Shown: positions 31,469-40,902 of the stretch, piece after piece | Position numbering within the stretch: the first letter of the stretch is position 1 | Layout: the number at the start of each line of letters is the position of its first letter | NCBI GenBank assembly: GCA_050733695.1 | Contig: JBOHTO010000195.1 | Coordinates: 1 to 46,452 of the forward strand | DNA: 46,452 bases | Reading direction: 5' to 3' | Origin: JBOHTO01 sp050733695 | GTDB taxonomy: Bacteria > Gemmatimonadota > Gemmatimonadetes > Gemmatimonadales > Gemmatimonadaceae | Position numbers and translations under genes: made by a program | Notes under the pieces: model-generated | Databases searched by the model: none | The model's input: only the letters and a program-made list of their open reading frames with translations | Told to the model about the DNA's origin: nothing

Positions 31469-33538
31469 ATGGTGAAAGCAAGGAGCAGGAAATCCAGAAC
31501 GCCGGTGGGCCCGACAGGAAAACCGTATCACATCGTGATCGAGTGCGTGACGCCGGAGCTGGAAGGTGGAAGGTATCCGGCAAAGCGGATGGTCGGTGAT
31601 GAGTGCGAGGTCGGCGCCGACATAATCAAGGACGGCCACGACATCCTGGGTGCGCGGCTCCGCTATCGCGCTCCTGGTGCCGAGGCGTGGCGGGTGTTGC
31701 CGCTTGTACACGATTTCGACGCCGATCGCTGGCGCGGTTCCTTCGCACTGGACCGAATCGGCCGCTGGACGTTGGCGGTCGAGGCGTGGACGGATCGATT
31801 CGCTACGTGGCGCAGCGAGCTCGAGAAGAAGCTCGACGCCGGGCAGGATGTGGGCCTGGAGCTGGTGGAAGGCGCACTGCTCATCGAGTCCACAGCGCGC
31901 AGAGTGCGGGATGCATCTGCGCGCACTGCGCTGAAGGATGCGGCTCAGCGGCTGCGCAACGAGAATGCGTCTCTCGATGAGCGCGGGCGCATCGCGCTGT
32001 CCGCTGATCTGCTCGCTGCGGTCGAGGCGCATCACCTTCCGGACGATCTCACCGCGTACGGGCACGAGCTCGAGATCATCGTGGATCGCGAAGCGGCCGG
32101 TTTTGCCGCCTGGTACGAGCTGTTTCCGCGCTCGCAGGCGAGGCGCGCCGGGGAGCATGGCACGTTCGCTGATGCTGCGGCCCAGCTTCCGCGTATCGCC
32201 GGGTTGGGGTTCGATGTGGTCTATCTTCCTCCTGTACATCCGATCGGGAGAACGTTCAGAAAAGGGCGCAACAACACCCTCGATCCGGAGCCCACGGATG
32301 TCGGGAGTCCGTGGGCGATCGGAAACGAGCACGGAGGCCACACCGGGATCGAGCCCGGGCTTGGTTCGATCAGGGACTTCGAGCGATTCGTGGAGCGGGC
32401 CCGCGAGCTGGGAATGGAAGTGGCGCTCGATTATGCGCTGAATTGCTCGCCGGACCATCCGTGGGTGAAGGAGCACCCCGACTGGTTCCATGCTCGCCCC
32501 GACGGCTCCATCAGGTACGCGGAGAATCCTCCCAAGAAGTATCAGGACATCTATCCACTCGATTTCTGGTGCGATGACCGCGAGGGTCTCTGGAACGCCT
32601 GCCTGGAGATATTCCGGGTGTGGATCGCGCGCGGCGTGAAGACATTCCGCGTCGATAACCCTCACACGAAGCCATTCGCCTTCTGGGAGTGGGTGATCGC
32701 GGAGGTGCAGCGCGAGCATCCCGATGTTGTTTTTCTTGCCGAAGCGTTCACCCGGCCAAAGAAGATGAAGAATCTGGCGAAGCTCGGCTTCACCCAGTCG
32801 TACACGTATTTCACGTGGAAGAACACCGCCGTGGAACTGACCGATCTTGCCGAAGACCTCACGGGTCCCGCAGCGGAGTACATGCGTGGCAATCTCTTTG
32901 CGAATACGCCCGACATTCTGCACGAGTATCTGCAGGATGGTGGCCGTCCGGCGTTCCGGATACGGTTGCTGCTCGCCGCCACGCTTCTCCCGGTGTACGG
33001 CATCTACAGCGGCTACGAGCTGTGCGAGAACGTACCGGTGCGGGCGGGTAGCGAGGAGTACATGAATTCGGAGAAGTACGAACTTCGCCGGCGTGATTAC
33101 GAGGCTGCCGGAAACATCAACGAGGATATCCGCGTGCTCAACCGGATCCGCAGGGAGCAGCACGTGTTGAGGCGGTACGCGAATATCAGCTTCCACTTTT
33201 CCGAGAACGACAACGTTCTGTTCTATCGGAAGGCAGCAATGGCGCAGGCGCGTTCGGCGGCGGCAGCGGTGGCGACAGCCGCCGCCATTCCTGGCGGCGC
33301 TGTGCCATCGCTGCCGCCCGCCGAACGCGACGTCTTCGTCGCAGTGAATCTCGATCCGGAACACGTCCACGAATCCATGGTGCACGTTCCGCTGGCTGAT
33401 CTCGGAATCGGACCGGGCGAACCCTACGTGATGGAGGATCTGATCACAGGCGCACGCTATACCTGGCACGGATCGCGCAACTACGTGCGGCTCGATCCGG
33501 CGCAGCAGCCCGGCCACGTGCTGCGCCTGGAACGTTGA
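31469..33538 (+). CDS. glgE: Alpha-1,4-glucan:maltose-1-phosphate maltosyltransferase
   Basis: A 689-residue GH13_3 enzyme. It transfers maltose from maltose-1-phosphate to the non-reducing end of alpha-1,4-glucan in the cytoplasm. After an N-terminal beta domain (IVIECVTPELEGGRYPAKR), the barrel carries the nucleophile D396 (FRVDNPH), acid/base E425 (FLAEAFTRP) and D482 (NTPDILHEYLQ). The spacing of the three residues matches Streptomyces GlgE. Specific marks are NCSPDHPWVKEHPDWF and KYQDIYPLDFW. It is first in the operon, 31 bases before treS. A poly-Ala segment near residue 590-610 is an unusual loop insertion. Confidence 0.97.
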   Translation: MVKARSRKSRTPVGPTGKPYHIVIECVTPELEGGRYPAKRMVGDECEVGADIIKDGHDILGARLRYRAPGAEAWRVLPLVHDFDADRWRGSFALDRIGRWTLAVEAWTDRFATWRSELEKKLDAGQDVGLELVEGALLIESTARRVRDASARTALKDAAQRLRNENASLDERGRIALSADLLAAVEAHHLPDDLTAYGHELEIIVDREAAGFAAWYELFPRSQARRAGEHGTFADAAAQLPRIAGLGFDVVYLPPVHPIGRTFRKGRNNTLDPEPTDVGSPWAIGNEHGGHTGIEPGLGSIRDFERFVERARELGMEVALDYALNCSPDHPWVKEHPDWFHARPDGSIRYAENPPKKYQDIYPLDFWCDDREGLWNACLEIFRVWIARGVKTFRVDNPHTKPFAFWEWVIAEVQREHPDVVFLAEAFTRPKKMKNLAKLGFTQSYTYFTWKNTAVELTDLAEDLTGPAAEYMRGNLFANTPDILHEYLQDGGRPAFRIRLLLAATLLPVYGIYSGYELCENVPVRAGSEEYMNSEKYELRRRDYEAAGNINEDIRVLNRIRREQHVLRRYANISFHFSENDNVLFYRKAAMAQARSAAAAVATAAAIPGGAVPSLPPAERDVFVAVNLDPEHVHESMVHVPLADLGIGPGEPYVMEDLITGARYTWHGSRNYVRLDPAQQPGHVLRLER

Positions 33539-33569
33539 CCGCGGACCTCCCCGCAGCCGGACGCCACGC

Positions 33570-35261
33570 ATGACCGACGAGCGGACATGGTACAAGGACG
33601 CGATCATCTATCAGATTCACGTCAAGTCGTTTCGCGACGCCAACCGCGACGGTTTCGGCGATTTCAACGGATTGATAGAGAAGCTGGACTACATCCAGTC
33701 GCTCGGCGTCAACTGTCTCTGGCTCCTTCCCTTCTATCCTTCACCGCTGCGCGACGACGGATATGACATAGCCGAGTTCGAGGCGATCAATCCCACGTAC
33801 GGGACGATCAGCGACTTCAAGCACCTGCTCGATGCCGCCCACGAGCGCGGAATCCGCGTGCTGACGGAACTGGTGATCAACCACACGTCCGATCAGCACC
33901 CGTGGTTCCAGCGCGCGCGGCTCGCACCCAGGGGTTCTCCGGAGCGCGATTACTACGTGTGGACAGACGATCCGCATACCTACGCAGATGCGCGGATCAT
34001 CTTCACCGATACCGAGCGATCCAACTGGACGTGGGACCCGGAAGCCGGGCAGTTCTTCTGGCACCGCTTCTTCAGTCACCAGCCCGATCTCAACTTCGAC
34101 AATCCGAAGGTCCGGCAGGCCCTGATCAACATCATGCGCTTCTGGCTGCGCATGGGCGTCGACGGAATGCGGCTCGATGCAATTCCGTATCTGATCGAAC
34201 AGGAGGGCACGAATTGCGAGAACCTGCCCGAGACTCACGTCGTGCTGAAGGAACTGAGAGCCGCGCTCGACGCCGAGTTCCCCGACCGGATATTCCTTGC
34301 CGAAGCTAACCAGTGGCCGCCGGATGTACGCCCGTACTTCGGCGAGGGCAATGAATGTCACATGGCGTTCCACTTCCCGTTGATGCCGCGGATGTACATG
34401 GCCCTCAGGAGAGAGGACCGGACGCCCATCGTCGACATCATGGCGCAGACACCCGAGATACCGCCGGAATGCCAGTGGGCGATCTTTCTGCGCAATCACG
34501 ACGAGCTCACGCTCGAGATGGTGACCGACGAGGAACGCGACTACATGTATGCGGAGTACGCAAAGGACAGGCGGATGCGCATCAATGTCGGCATTCGCCG
34601 CCGACTCGCCCCGCTGCTGGACAACGGCCGCCGGCAGATCGAGCTCATGAATGCACTCCTCATGTCGATGCCGGGAACGCCGATCGTGTACTACGGTGAC
34701 GAGCTCGGCATGGGCGACAACGTCTACCTCGGCGATCGTAACGGCGTACGCACTCCGATGCAGTGGAGCGACGACAAGAATGCGGGTTTCTCCGAGGCCG
34801 ACAGTGCCGCGCTGTACAGCCCGCTCATCGTCGATGCGCCGTACGGGTATCATGGCATCAACGTCGATGCCGAGGAGCGGACACAGACGTCGCTACTGCG
34901 CTGGATGCGCCGCCTGATCGGCGTGCGCAAGCGCTACCGTGCCTTCGGCCGGGGGACCTTCGAAACGCGCCATCCGCAGAATCGCCGCGTGCTGACGTTT
35001 CTCCGGCGCTACGAGGACGAGGTCATCCTGTGCGTCAACAACCTCTCCCGCTACGCGCAGGCCGTCGAGCTCGATCTGCACGATTTCAGCGGCTGTACGC
35101 CGCTCGAGCTGTGGAGCGAGCAGCCCTTCCCCCAGATCGGCGACCTCACGTACATGCTGACGCTCGGACCACATTCCTTCTTCTGGTTCCGCCTGGTGTC
35201 GCCTGCCCGGGCCGAGGCGCTCACGGGTGCGCATCAATCACTCGCGGGCGGGCGGCAATGA
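33570..35261 (+). CDS. treS: Trehalose synthase (maltose alpha-D-glucosyltransferase)
   Basis: A 563-residue GH13_16 enzyme that interconverts trehalose and maltose. It begins WYKDAIIYQIHVKSFRDANR, with catalytic D203 (GMRLDAIPYL), E245 (FLAEANQWP) and D311 (LRNHDELTL). The active-site lid segment EGTNCENLPETHVVLK and PMQWSDDKNAGFS are TreS-typical. Length matches stand-alone TreS, not the TreS-maltokinase fusion found in many bacteria. Its stop overlaps the maltokinase start (ATGA), so maltose produced here is handed to the next enzyme in the pathway. Confidence 0.96.
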   Translation: MTDERTWYKDAIIYQIHVKSFRDANRDGFGDFNGLIEKLDYIQSLGVNCLWLLPFYPSPLRDDGYDIAEFEAINPTYGTISDFKHLLDAAHERGIRVLTELVINHTSDQHPWFQRARLAPRGSPERDYYVWTDDPHTYADARIIFTDTERSNWTWDPEAGQFFWHRFFSHQPDLNFDNPKVRQALINIMRFWLRMGVDGMRLDAIPYLIEQEGTNCENLPETHVVLKELRAALDAEFPDRIFLAEANQWPPDVRPYFGEGNECHMAFHFPLMPRMYMALRREDRTPIVDIMAQTPEIPPECQWAIFLRNHDELTLEMVTDEERDYMYAEYAKDRRMRINVGIRRRLAPLLDNGRRQIELMNALLMSMPGTPIVYYGDELGMGDNVYLGDRNGVRTPMQWSDDKNAGFSEADSAALYSPLIVDAPYGYHGINVDAEERTQTSLLRWMRRLIGVRKRYRAFGRGTFETRHPQNRRVLTFLRRYEDEVILCVNNLSRYAQAVELDLHDFSGCTPLELWSEQPFPQIGDLTYMLTLGPHSFFWFRLVSPARAEALTGAHQSLAGGRQ

Positions 35262-36832
35262 CAGCGGCGACATCGCCTCCGGTCCTCCAGGTCGATGGGC
35301 CACTGGCCGAGGCGCTCGGCGCGGATGCGCTCCGCCGAATCGACGGTCCGACGCTGACAGCCTGGTTGATGACACGCCGCTGGTTCGGCGGCAAGGGGCG
35401 CGCGCCGGACGCTGTGCGAATCGCCGAAGTCGTTCCGGTCGGGCGCGGCGATCAGCGCGCAGCCGTGGCGCGCGCCGAGGTGCGTGCGGGCAATCGTGTT
35501 ACGAGCTACCAGCTCCCGTTCGCCGTGCGGTCGTCGGCGACAGGCGAGCCGCCCGAGTCCACGCTGGTGACGGTGCAGGCGGCGAACGGCGAAGGTATCC
35601 TGTTCGACGCGGTCGAGGATCCGGTGTTCTGCCGCGAACTGGGTGCTGCCTTTCGCGACGGAGCACAGTACAGCGGCGATGCGGTTCGCTGGATCATCGA
35701 GCCCGTGGGCGAGGGCCATGATCTCGCAGCAATGCACGAGCCGCGGGTCGTCTCCGGAGAGCAGAGCAACACGTCGATCATCTTCGGCGAGCGCGCGATT
35801 CTCAAGCTGTTTCGGCGGCTGGAAGACGGGATCAACCCCGATGTGGAGGTCGCTCGCTTCCTGACAACTCGTACCGCCTTCCGCGGAACGCCGGCGCTGC
35901 TCGGCGTCATCCGGTTCGAGAGCGACACATTGCACGCGACCGGCGGTATGCTCCAGGAGTTCGTGTCCGGATCGTCGGACGCCTGGCGCTCGATTCTCGA
36001 TCGGAGTCGCTCGTACTTCGATGCGCCCGCGAATAACGATGCGAGGGGTGAGGGTCCGGTAACTCGCGACGCGGAGCAGCTCGGTCGCACCACGCGGGAG
36101 CTGCACGACGCACTGGCGTCCGGGGGTGAGGAAGACAGGGACCCGGAGTTTGCGGCGGAGCGCGCGGGTCGAGGGGACACGCTGCGCTGGGAAGGTGCAG
36201 CGAGGAAGGAGATCGATGAAGGGCTCGATCTCCTCGCGGCACGCATCGTCGCGAAGGCAATCCCGGAGGAGCGCGCGGCCGAAGCCCGTGTTCTCGTACA
36301 GCGCAGAAAGGCATACGCCGATCTCGCGCACGAGCTCGCGGCCGTTGTCGGCGATGATGCCGGAGAGCGCATCCGGCACCACGGCGACTATCACCTTGGT
36401 CAGGTTCTGCGTTCGGGGGATGGAACCTTCACGGTGATCGATTTCGAAGGCGAGCCGGCGCGTCCGCTCGCGGAGCGACGGGAGCGCAACAGTGCGCTGC
36501 GCGATGTCGCCGGGATGCTGCGCTCCTTCGCCTATGCGGCAGCCACGCTGGCGGCGTCATCGAGGCAGGTCGTTGAGCCACAGGTCCGCGAGACGCGGGC
36601 CGCGCGCTGGGAGCGCGATGCGCGAGATGCGTTCATGCGAGGCTACCTTCGGGGGCCGCCAGCGCGATTTCTCCCCTCGGTCCCCGAGCGCGTGGCGGCG
36701 CTGCTCGCTCTGTTCGAGACGGAGAAAGCGTTCTACGAGCTGTCGTATGAGCTGAACAATCGTCCCGAGTGGATCTGGATACCCATGCGCGGGATATCGA
36801 AACTGCTGGTCGCGTCGAGGGCCGGCCGGTGA
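35258..36832 (+). CDS. mak: Maltokinase
   Basis: A 524-residue kinase-fold protein (Pep2/Mak) that phosphorylates maltose with ATP to maltose-1-phosphate, the GlgE substrate. The N-terminal cap (LTAWLMTRRWFGGKGR) is followed by the kinase lobe: SNTSIIFGERAILKLFRRL, the catalytic HHGDYHLGQVL with D377 and the metal-binding VIDFEGEPARPLAERR, then RDVAGMLRSFAYAA. Start ATG 35258 overlaps the treS stop. A longer frame beginning at 34763 is only the treS gene read in another phase. The stop overlaps the treZ GTG. Confidence 0.95.
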   Translation: MTAATSPPVLQVDGPLAEALGADALRRIDGPTLTAWLMTRRWFGGKGRAPDAVRIAEVVPVGRGDQRAAVARAEVRAGNRVTSYQLPFAVRSSATGEPPESTLVTVQAANGEGILFDAVEDPVFCRELGAAFRDGAQYSGDAVRWIIEPVGEGHDLAAMHEPRVVSGEQSNTSIIFGERAILKLFRRLEDGINPDVEVARFLTTRTAFRGTPALLGVIRFESDTLHATGGMLQEFVSGSSDAWRSILDRSRSYFDAPANNDARGEGPVTRDAEQLGRTTRELHDALASGGEEDRDPEFAAERAGRGDTLRWEGAARKEIDEGLDLLAARIVAKAIPEERAAEARVLVQRRKAYADLAHELAAVVGDDAGERIRHHGDYHLGQVLRSGDGTFTVIDFEGEPARPLAERRERNSALRDVAGMLRSFAYAAATLAASSRQVVEPQVRETRAARWERDARDAFMRGYLRGPPARFLPSVPERVAALLALFETEKAFYELSYELNNRPEWIWIPMRGISKLLVASRAGR

Positions 36833-38739
36833 TCGGCACATGGTCGCTGGATCGTGGAGCGCGCGTGTTGGGACACGGTGGCGTTCGGTTCAGCGTGTGG
36901 GCGCCCAGGGCGGATCGCGTCGCGGTCGTCCTCCATGATGGCCATGGCGCTGAACGCGTTCACGATTTCGAACCTGGCGACGGCGGTGTGTTCGAGGCGA
37001 CGGTACCGGATGCCCGCGCTGGCAACGACTATCGGTTCCGACTGGATGGCGCACGCGATCTGCCGGATCCGGTGAGCCGGATGCAGCCTGATGGCGTCCA
37101 CGGCCCGTCGCGCGTAGTTGATCCGGCCGGCTTTCACTGGACCGATTCAGCCTGGCCCGGCCGCGAGATGGCGGACCTCGCGATCTACGAGTTGCACGTT
37201 GGTACCTACACTCCGGAGGGTACGTTCGATGACATCATCGACCGATTGCCGGAGCTGCGCGACCTTGGCGTGACGGCCGTGGAGCTCATGCCCGTCGCCC
37301 AGTTCCCCGGAACTCGAAACTGGGGCTACGACGGAGTCGATCTGTACGCGCCGCACAGCAGCTACGGTGGACCGGAAGGGCTCAAGCGACTCGTGAATGC
37401 CGCGCACGGAGCCGGTCTTGCCGTGATTCTGGACGTCGTCTACAACCATATCGGTCCCGAGGGAAACTACCTTGGCGAGTTCGGCCCCTACTTCACGGAT
37501 ACCTACCGAACGCCGTGGGGCGCCGCAATCAACTTCGACGGTGCCGGCAGCGACGAGGTGCGGCGATTCTTCACTGATAACGCGCTGTACTGGGTCACGG
37601 AGTTTCATCTGGATGCGCTGCGGCTCGACGCGGTTCACGGCATCTACGATTTCGGCGCACGGCACATTCTGAGGGAGATCGCTCACCGCGTACATGAGCA
37701 GGGGGCCCGGCTCCGGCGGCGCGTACAGGTGATAGCGGAGAGTGACCTCAACGACCCGCGCCTCGTGCGGTCTCCGGAAGCAGGCGGCTACGGGATGGAC
37801 GCACAGTGGAGCGACGATTTTCATCACGCCGTTCACGCCGCCCTCACGGGGGAGAAGATCGGATACTACACCGACTTCGGGGGAGTGGATGTGCTCGCCC
37901 GCGCGCTCGGGGAGCGGTTCGTGTACAGCGGACAGCACTCGCGCTATCGCGCGCGACGGCACGGTGCGCCAGCGACGGACGTACCCGCCGATCATTTCGT
38001 TGTCTGCGTACAGAACCACGATCAGGTGGGCAACCGCGCGGCCGGCGATCGACTCTCCACGATGCTGGCCCCGGCAGAGCAGCGTCTCGCTGCAACGCTG
38101 CTGCTGACATCGCCCTACGTCCCTCTGCTCTTCATGGGCGAGGAGTACGGTGAGACCAACCCCTTCCAGTACTTCGTGAGTCATGGGGACGGCGATCTGG
38201 TCGAAGCGGTGCGGGCGGGAAGAAGGAAGGAGTTCGAGGCGTTCGGATGGGGCGACAATGTTCCCGATCCGCAGGCAGAGGAAACGTTCGAGCGATCGCG
38301 TCCAGACCTGAACCGGCGCACCGAGCCGGGTCACAGGCAGCTTCGGACACTGTATCGCGATCTGCTGCACCTGCGGCAGCGGGAGCGCGCGCTGCGTCCG
38401 GGGGAGTCGAGTATCCGCGTCGGGCACGACGCAGCATGCGGCTGGATCACCGTCGAACTTGTCCCGTCGCACGGTGACACTCTGATCATCCTCTTCAATC
38501 TCTCGACGAGTGAGCGCATTGTTCCCCTCGCCGGGAGTGAGACGACGACATGGACCGTCGTGCTCTCGACCGAGGACATCAGGTATGGCGACGGGGAGGA
38601 ACGGAGGCAGTCGCCCATGCGCGTCGGCTCTCAGCAGAGCGGCGGGCGGCGAGTGACGCCACAGCACGGCGACATCGCGGCGCGCACTCTTGTGCTTCCA
38701 CCCCTGTCGGCGGTGCTGTGCCGCCGGGAGACCATATAG
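36829..38739 (+). CDS. treZ: Malto-oligosyltrehalose trehalohydrolase
   Basis: A 636-residue GH13_10 enzyme that cleaves the bond next to the terminal trehalose of maltooligosyltrehalose, releasing trehalose. After a CBM48-like domain (GGVRFSVWAPRADRVAVVL) come YELHVGTYTPEGTFD, D267 (ALRLDAVHGI), E304 (VIAESDLNDPRL) and D398 (QNHDQVGNR). FMGEEYGETNPFQYFVSH is characteristic. I chose GTG 36829, which gives GTGA with the mak stop, over an in-frame ATG at 36769 inside mak. The stop abuts the glgX ATG (TAGATG). Confidence 0.95.
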   Translation: MIGTWSLDRGARVLGHGGVRFSVWAPRADRVAVVLHDGHGAERVHDFEPGDGGVFEATVPDARAGNDYRFRLDGARDLPDPVSRMQPDGVHGPSRVVDPAGFHWTDSAWPGREMADLAIYELHVGTYTPEGTFDDIIDRLPELRDLGVTAVELMPVAQFPGTRNWGYDGVDLYAPHSSYGGPEGLKRLVNAAHGAGLAVILDVVYNHIGPEGNYLGEFGPYFTDTYRTPWGAAINFDGAGSDEVRRFFTDNALYWVTEFHLDALRLDAVHGIYDFGARHILREIAHRVHEQGARLRRRVQVIAESDLNDPRLVRSPEAGGYGMDAQWSDDFHHAVHAALTGEKIGYYTDFGGVDVLARALGERFVYSGQHSRYRARRHGAPATDVPADHFVVCVQNHDQVGNRAAGDRLSTMLAPAEQRLAATLLLTSPYVPLLFMGEEYGETNPFQYFVSHGDGDLVEAVRAGRRKEFEAFGWGDNVPDPQAEETFERSRPDLNRRTEPGHRQLRTLYRDLLHLRQRERALRPGESSIRVGHDAACGWITVELVPSHGDTLIILFNLSTSERIVPLAGSETTTWTVVLSTEDIRYGDGEERRQSPMRVGSQQSGGRRVTPQHGDIAARTLVLPPLSAVLCRRETI

Positions 38740-40902
38740 ATGCGCGTCTGGCCCGGCCAGCCCTATCCACTCGGAGCCACGTGGGATGGAGAGGGCGTGA
38801 ATTTCGCTCTCTTCTCCGAGAACGCAACCGGCGTCGAACTGTGCCTGTTTCACAGGCACGAAGACGCGGAACAGTTCGCGACCATCAAGGTCCGGGAACG
38901 GACCGATCAGATCTGGCACTGCTACCTTCCCGATGTCCGGCCAGCGCAGCTCTACGGGTACCGCGTGCACGGTCCCTACAGGCCCGAGGAGGGACATCGC
39001 TTCAACCCCGGCAAGCTCCTCATCGATCCGTACGCCAAGGCAATCAGCGGCACCATCCGGTGGAGCAACGCCCTGTTCGCGTACAACGTTGGCGGATCGA
39101 AGGAAGACCTGGAACCGGATTTCACGAACAGTGCTGGCGGTGTTCCCAAGTGCGTTGTCGTCGACAGCGCCTTCACGTGGGGGAATGACCGGCACCCACG
39201 CACGCCGTGGAACCGGACGGTCATCTACGAATGTCACGTGAAGGGTCTCACGCAGCTCCATCCCGGCGTTCCGGAGGAGATGCGCGGGCGCTACCTGGGC
39301 ATCGCAACGGACCCGATACTCGATCACCTGATCTCCCTCGGCGTGACAGCCGTGGAGCTGCTTCCCGTGCATCATTACGTGGCCGACCGCCATCTCGCCG
39401 AGCAGGGCCTCACGAATTACTGGGGCTACAACTCCATCGGCTATTTCGCGCCGGACGTGCGCTATGCGCGCGGCGGGCTGATGCACCAGGTGTACGAGTT
39501 CAAGAGCATGGTGAAGAAACTGCACAGCGCCGGGATCGAGGTGATCCTCGATGTCGTGTACAACCACACGGGCGAGGGTAACCACATGGGGCCCACGCTC
39601 TCGCTCCGCGGCATCGACAACAAGGCGTACTACCGGCTGGAGCCGAAGAACCATCGCTTCTACACGGACTTCACCGGTACCGGCAACAGTCTGAACATGC
39701 TGCACGCGCGGACCATACAGCTCATAATGGACAGTCTGCGCTACTGGGTGCTGGACATGCACGTGGATGGCTTCCGCTTCGACCTCGCGCCTGTGCTCGC
39801 GCGCGAGTTGCACGAGGTGAACCGGCTCGGCACGTTCTTCGACATCATGCAGCAGGACCCCGTGCTGTCACAGGTGAAGCTGATCGCCGAGCCATGGGAC
39901 ATCGGACCCGGCGGCTATCAGGTGGGCAACTTCCCCATCGGCTGGGCAGAGTGGAACGGCAAGTACAGGGACACGGTGCGCCATTTCTGGAGGGGTGACG
40001 AGGGCCACATTCCCGAGCTGGCGTCGCGCCTCTCGGGCAGCAGCGACATCTATCAGTGGACGCAGCGGGGTGCGTATGCCGGAGTCAATTTCATCACCGC
40101 TCACGATGGCTACACGCTGCGCGATCTCGCGAGCTACGAGAAGAAACACAACGAAGCCAACGGCGAGAAGAATCAGGACGGTCACAACGACAACATCAGT
40201 CGTAACTGGGGTGTCGAGGGCGACACAACCGATCCGAAAGTCATGGAGATTCGCCTGAGGTCGATGCGAAACCTCCTGGCGACGCTTGCCTTCTCGCAGG
40301 GCGTTCCCATGATCGCGCATGGCGACGAGCTCGGCCGCACCCAGGGCGGCAACAACAACGTCTACGCGCAGGACAATGAGACGAGCTGGGTGAACTGGAA
40401 GCTGTCGGACTGGCAGCAGGATCTGTGCGCTTTCACGCGCAAGGTGTTCGCGATCCGGCTGGCCAATCCTGTTCTCCGGCGGCGGCACTTCTTTCGCGGG
40501 AAGGAGATATCGTCGGAAGGCGGCAAGGATCTCACATGGATCAGGCAGGACGGGGCGGAGATGGGCGAGAATGACTGGAACGACGCGAAGAACCATGTCC
40601 TGGGCATGCTCATCAACGGTGATGCCACCGATGAGATGGACGATCGCGGGCGGCCGGTGAAAGGCGACACGATGCTGCTCCTGCTGAACGGAGGAGAACA
40701 GCCCGCGAGCTTTTCCCTTCCGGCAGCCGAAGGCAGGGGAGTATGGGTCGAGATGGTCGACACAGCGGAGCCGGGGGCACACGCTGCCACCGATGCGGTG
40801 CCGGTCGCTCCCTGGTCGCTCGTGCTGCTCAGGTTCGGAACCGAGCGCCGGCTGGTACAGGAGGCCGAGCCGCTACATCAGCACGTGGAGGCAACGAAAT
40901 GA
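38740..40902 (+). CDS. glgX: Glycogen debranching enzyme (isoamylase type)
   Basis: A 720-residue GH13_11 enzyme that hydrolyses alpha-1,6 branches in glycogen, especially on short limit-dextrin chains. It starts RVWPGQPYPLGATWDGEGVN, a classic GlgX/TreX N-terminus with CBM48. The catalytic residues are D348 (FRFDLAPVL), E384 (IAEPWDIGPGGY) and D456 (TAHDGYTLRD). QGGNNNVYAQDNETSW is also characteristic. It starts with no gap after treZ and overlaps glgB by ATGA. Glycosidases of this type free linear chains that TreY and MalQ can use. Confidence 0.96.
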   Translation: MRVWPGQPYPLGATWDGEGVNFALFSENATGVELCLFHRHEDAEQFATIKVRERTDQIWHCYLPDVRPAQLYGYRVHGPYRPEEGHRFNPGKLLIDPYAKAISGTIRWSNALFAYNVGGSKEDLEPDFTNSAGGVPKCVVVDSAFTWGNDRHPRTPWNRTVIYECHVKGLTQLHPGVPEEMRGRYLGIATDPILDHLISLGVTAVELLPVHHYVADRHLAEQGLTNYWGYNSIGYFAPDVRYARGGLMHQVYEFKSMVKKLHSAGIEVILDVVYNHTGEGNHMGPTLSLRGIDNKAYYRLEPKNHRFYTDFTGTGNSLNMLHARTIQLIMDSLRYWVLDMHVDGFRFDLAPVLARELHEVNRLGTFFDIMQQDPVLSQVKLIAEPWDIGPGGYQVGNFPIGWAEWNGKYRDTVRHFWRGDEGHIPELASRLSGSSDIYQWTQRGAYAGVNFITAHDGYTLRDLASYEKKHNEANGEKNQDGHNDNISRNWGVEGDTTDPKVMEIRLRSMRNLLATLAFSQGVPMIAHGDELGRTQGGNNNVYAQDNETSWVNWKLSDWQQDLCAFTRKVFAIRLANPVLRRRHFFRGKEISSEGGKDLTWIRQDGAEMGENDWNDAKNHVLGMLINGDATDEMDDRGRPVKGDTMLLLLNGGEQPASFSLPAAEGRGVWVEMVDTAEPGAHAATDAVPVAPWSLVLLRFGTERRLVQEAEPLHQHVEATK

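Noticed and set aside
31265..33607. 780-codon open frame on the minus strand opposite glgE
   Set aside because: It is antisense to a gene with an intact catalytic triad. Its translation is Arg/His/Val-rich with no domain, as expected when GC-rich codon bias keeps the opposite frame open.
34763..35257. N-terminal extension of the maltokinase frame through treS
   Set aside because: The sequence is treS read in another phase and is Arg/Ala-rich. Kinase homology and the ATGA overlap place the start at 35258.
37147..39813. 888-codon open frame on the minus strand opposite treZ and glgX
   Set aside because: It covers parts of two well-supported genes on the other strand and has no recognisable motif. 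Mirror-frame effect of third-position GC.
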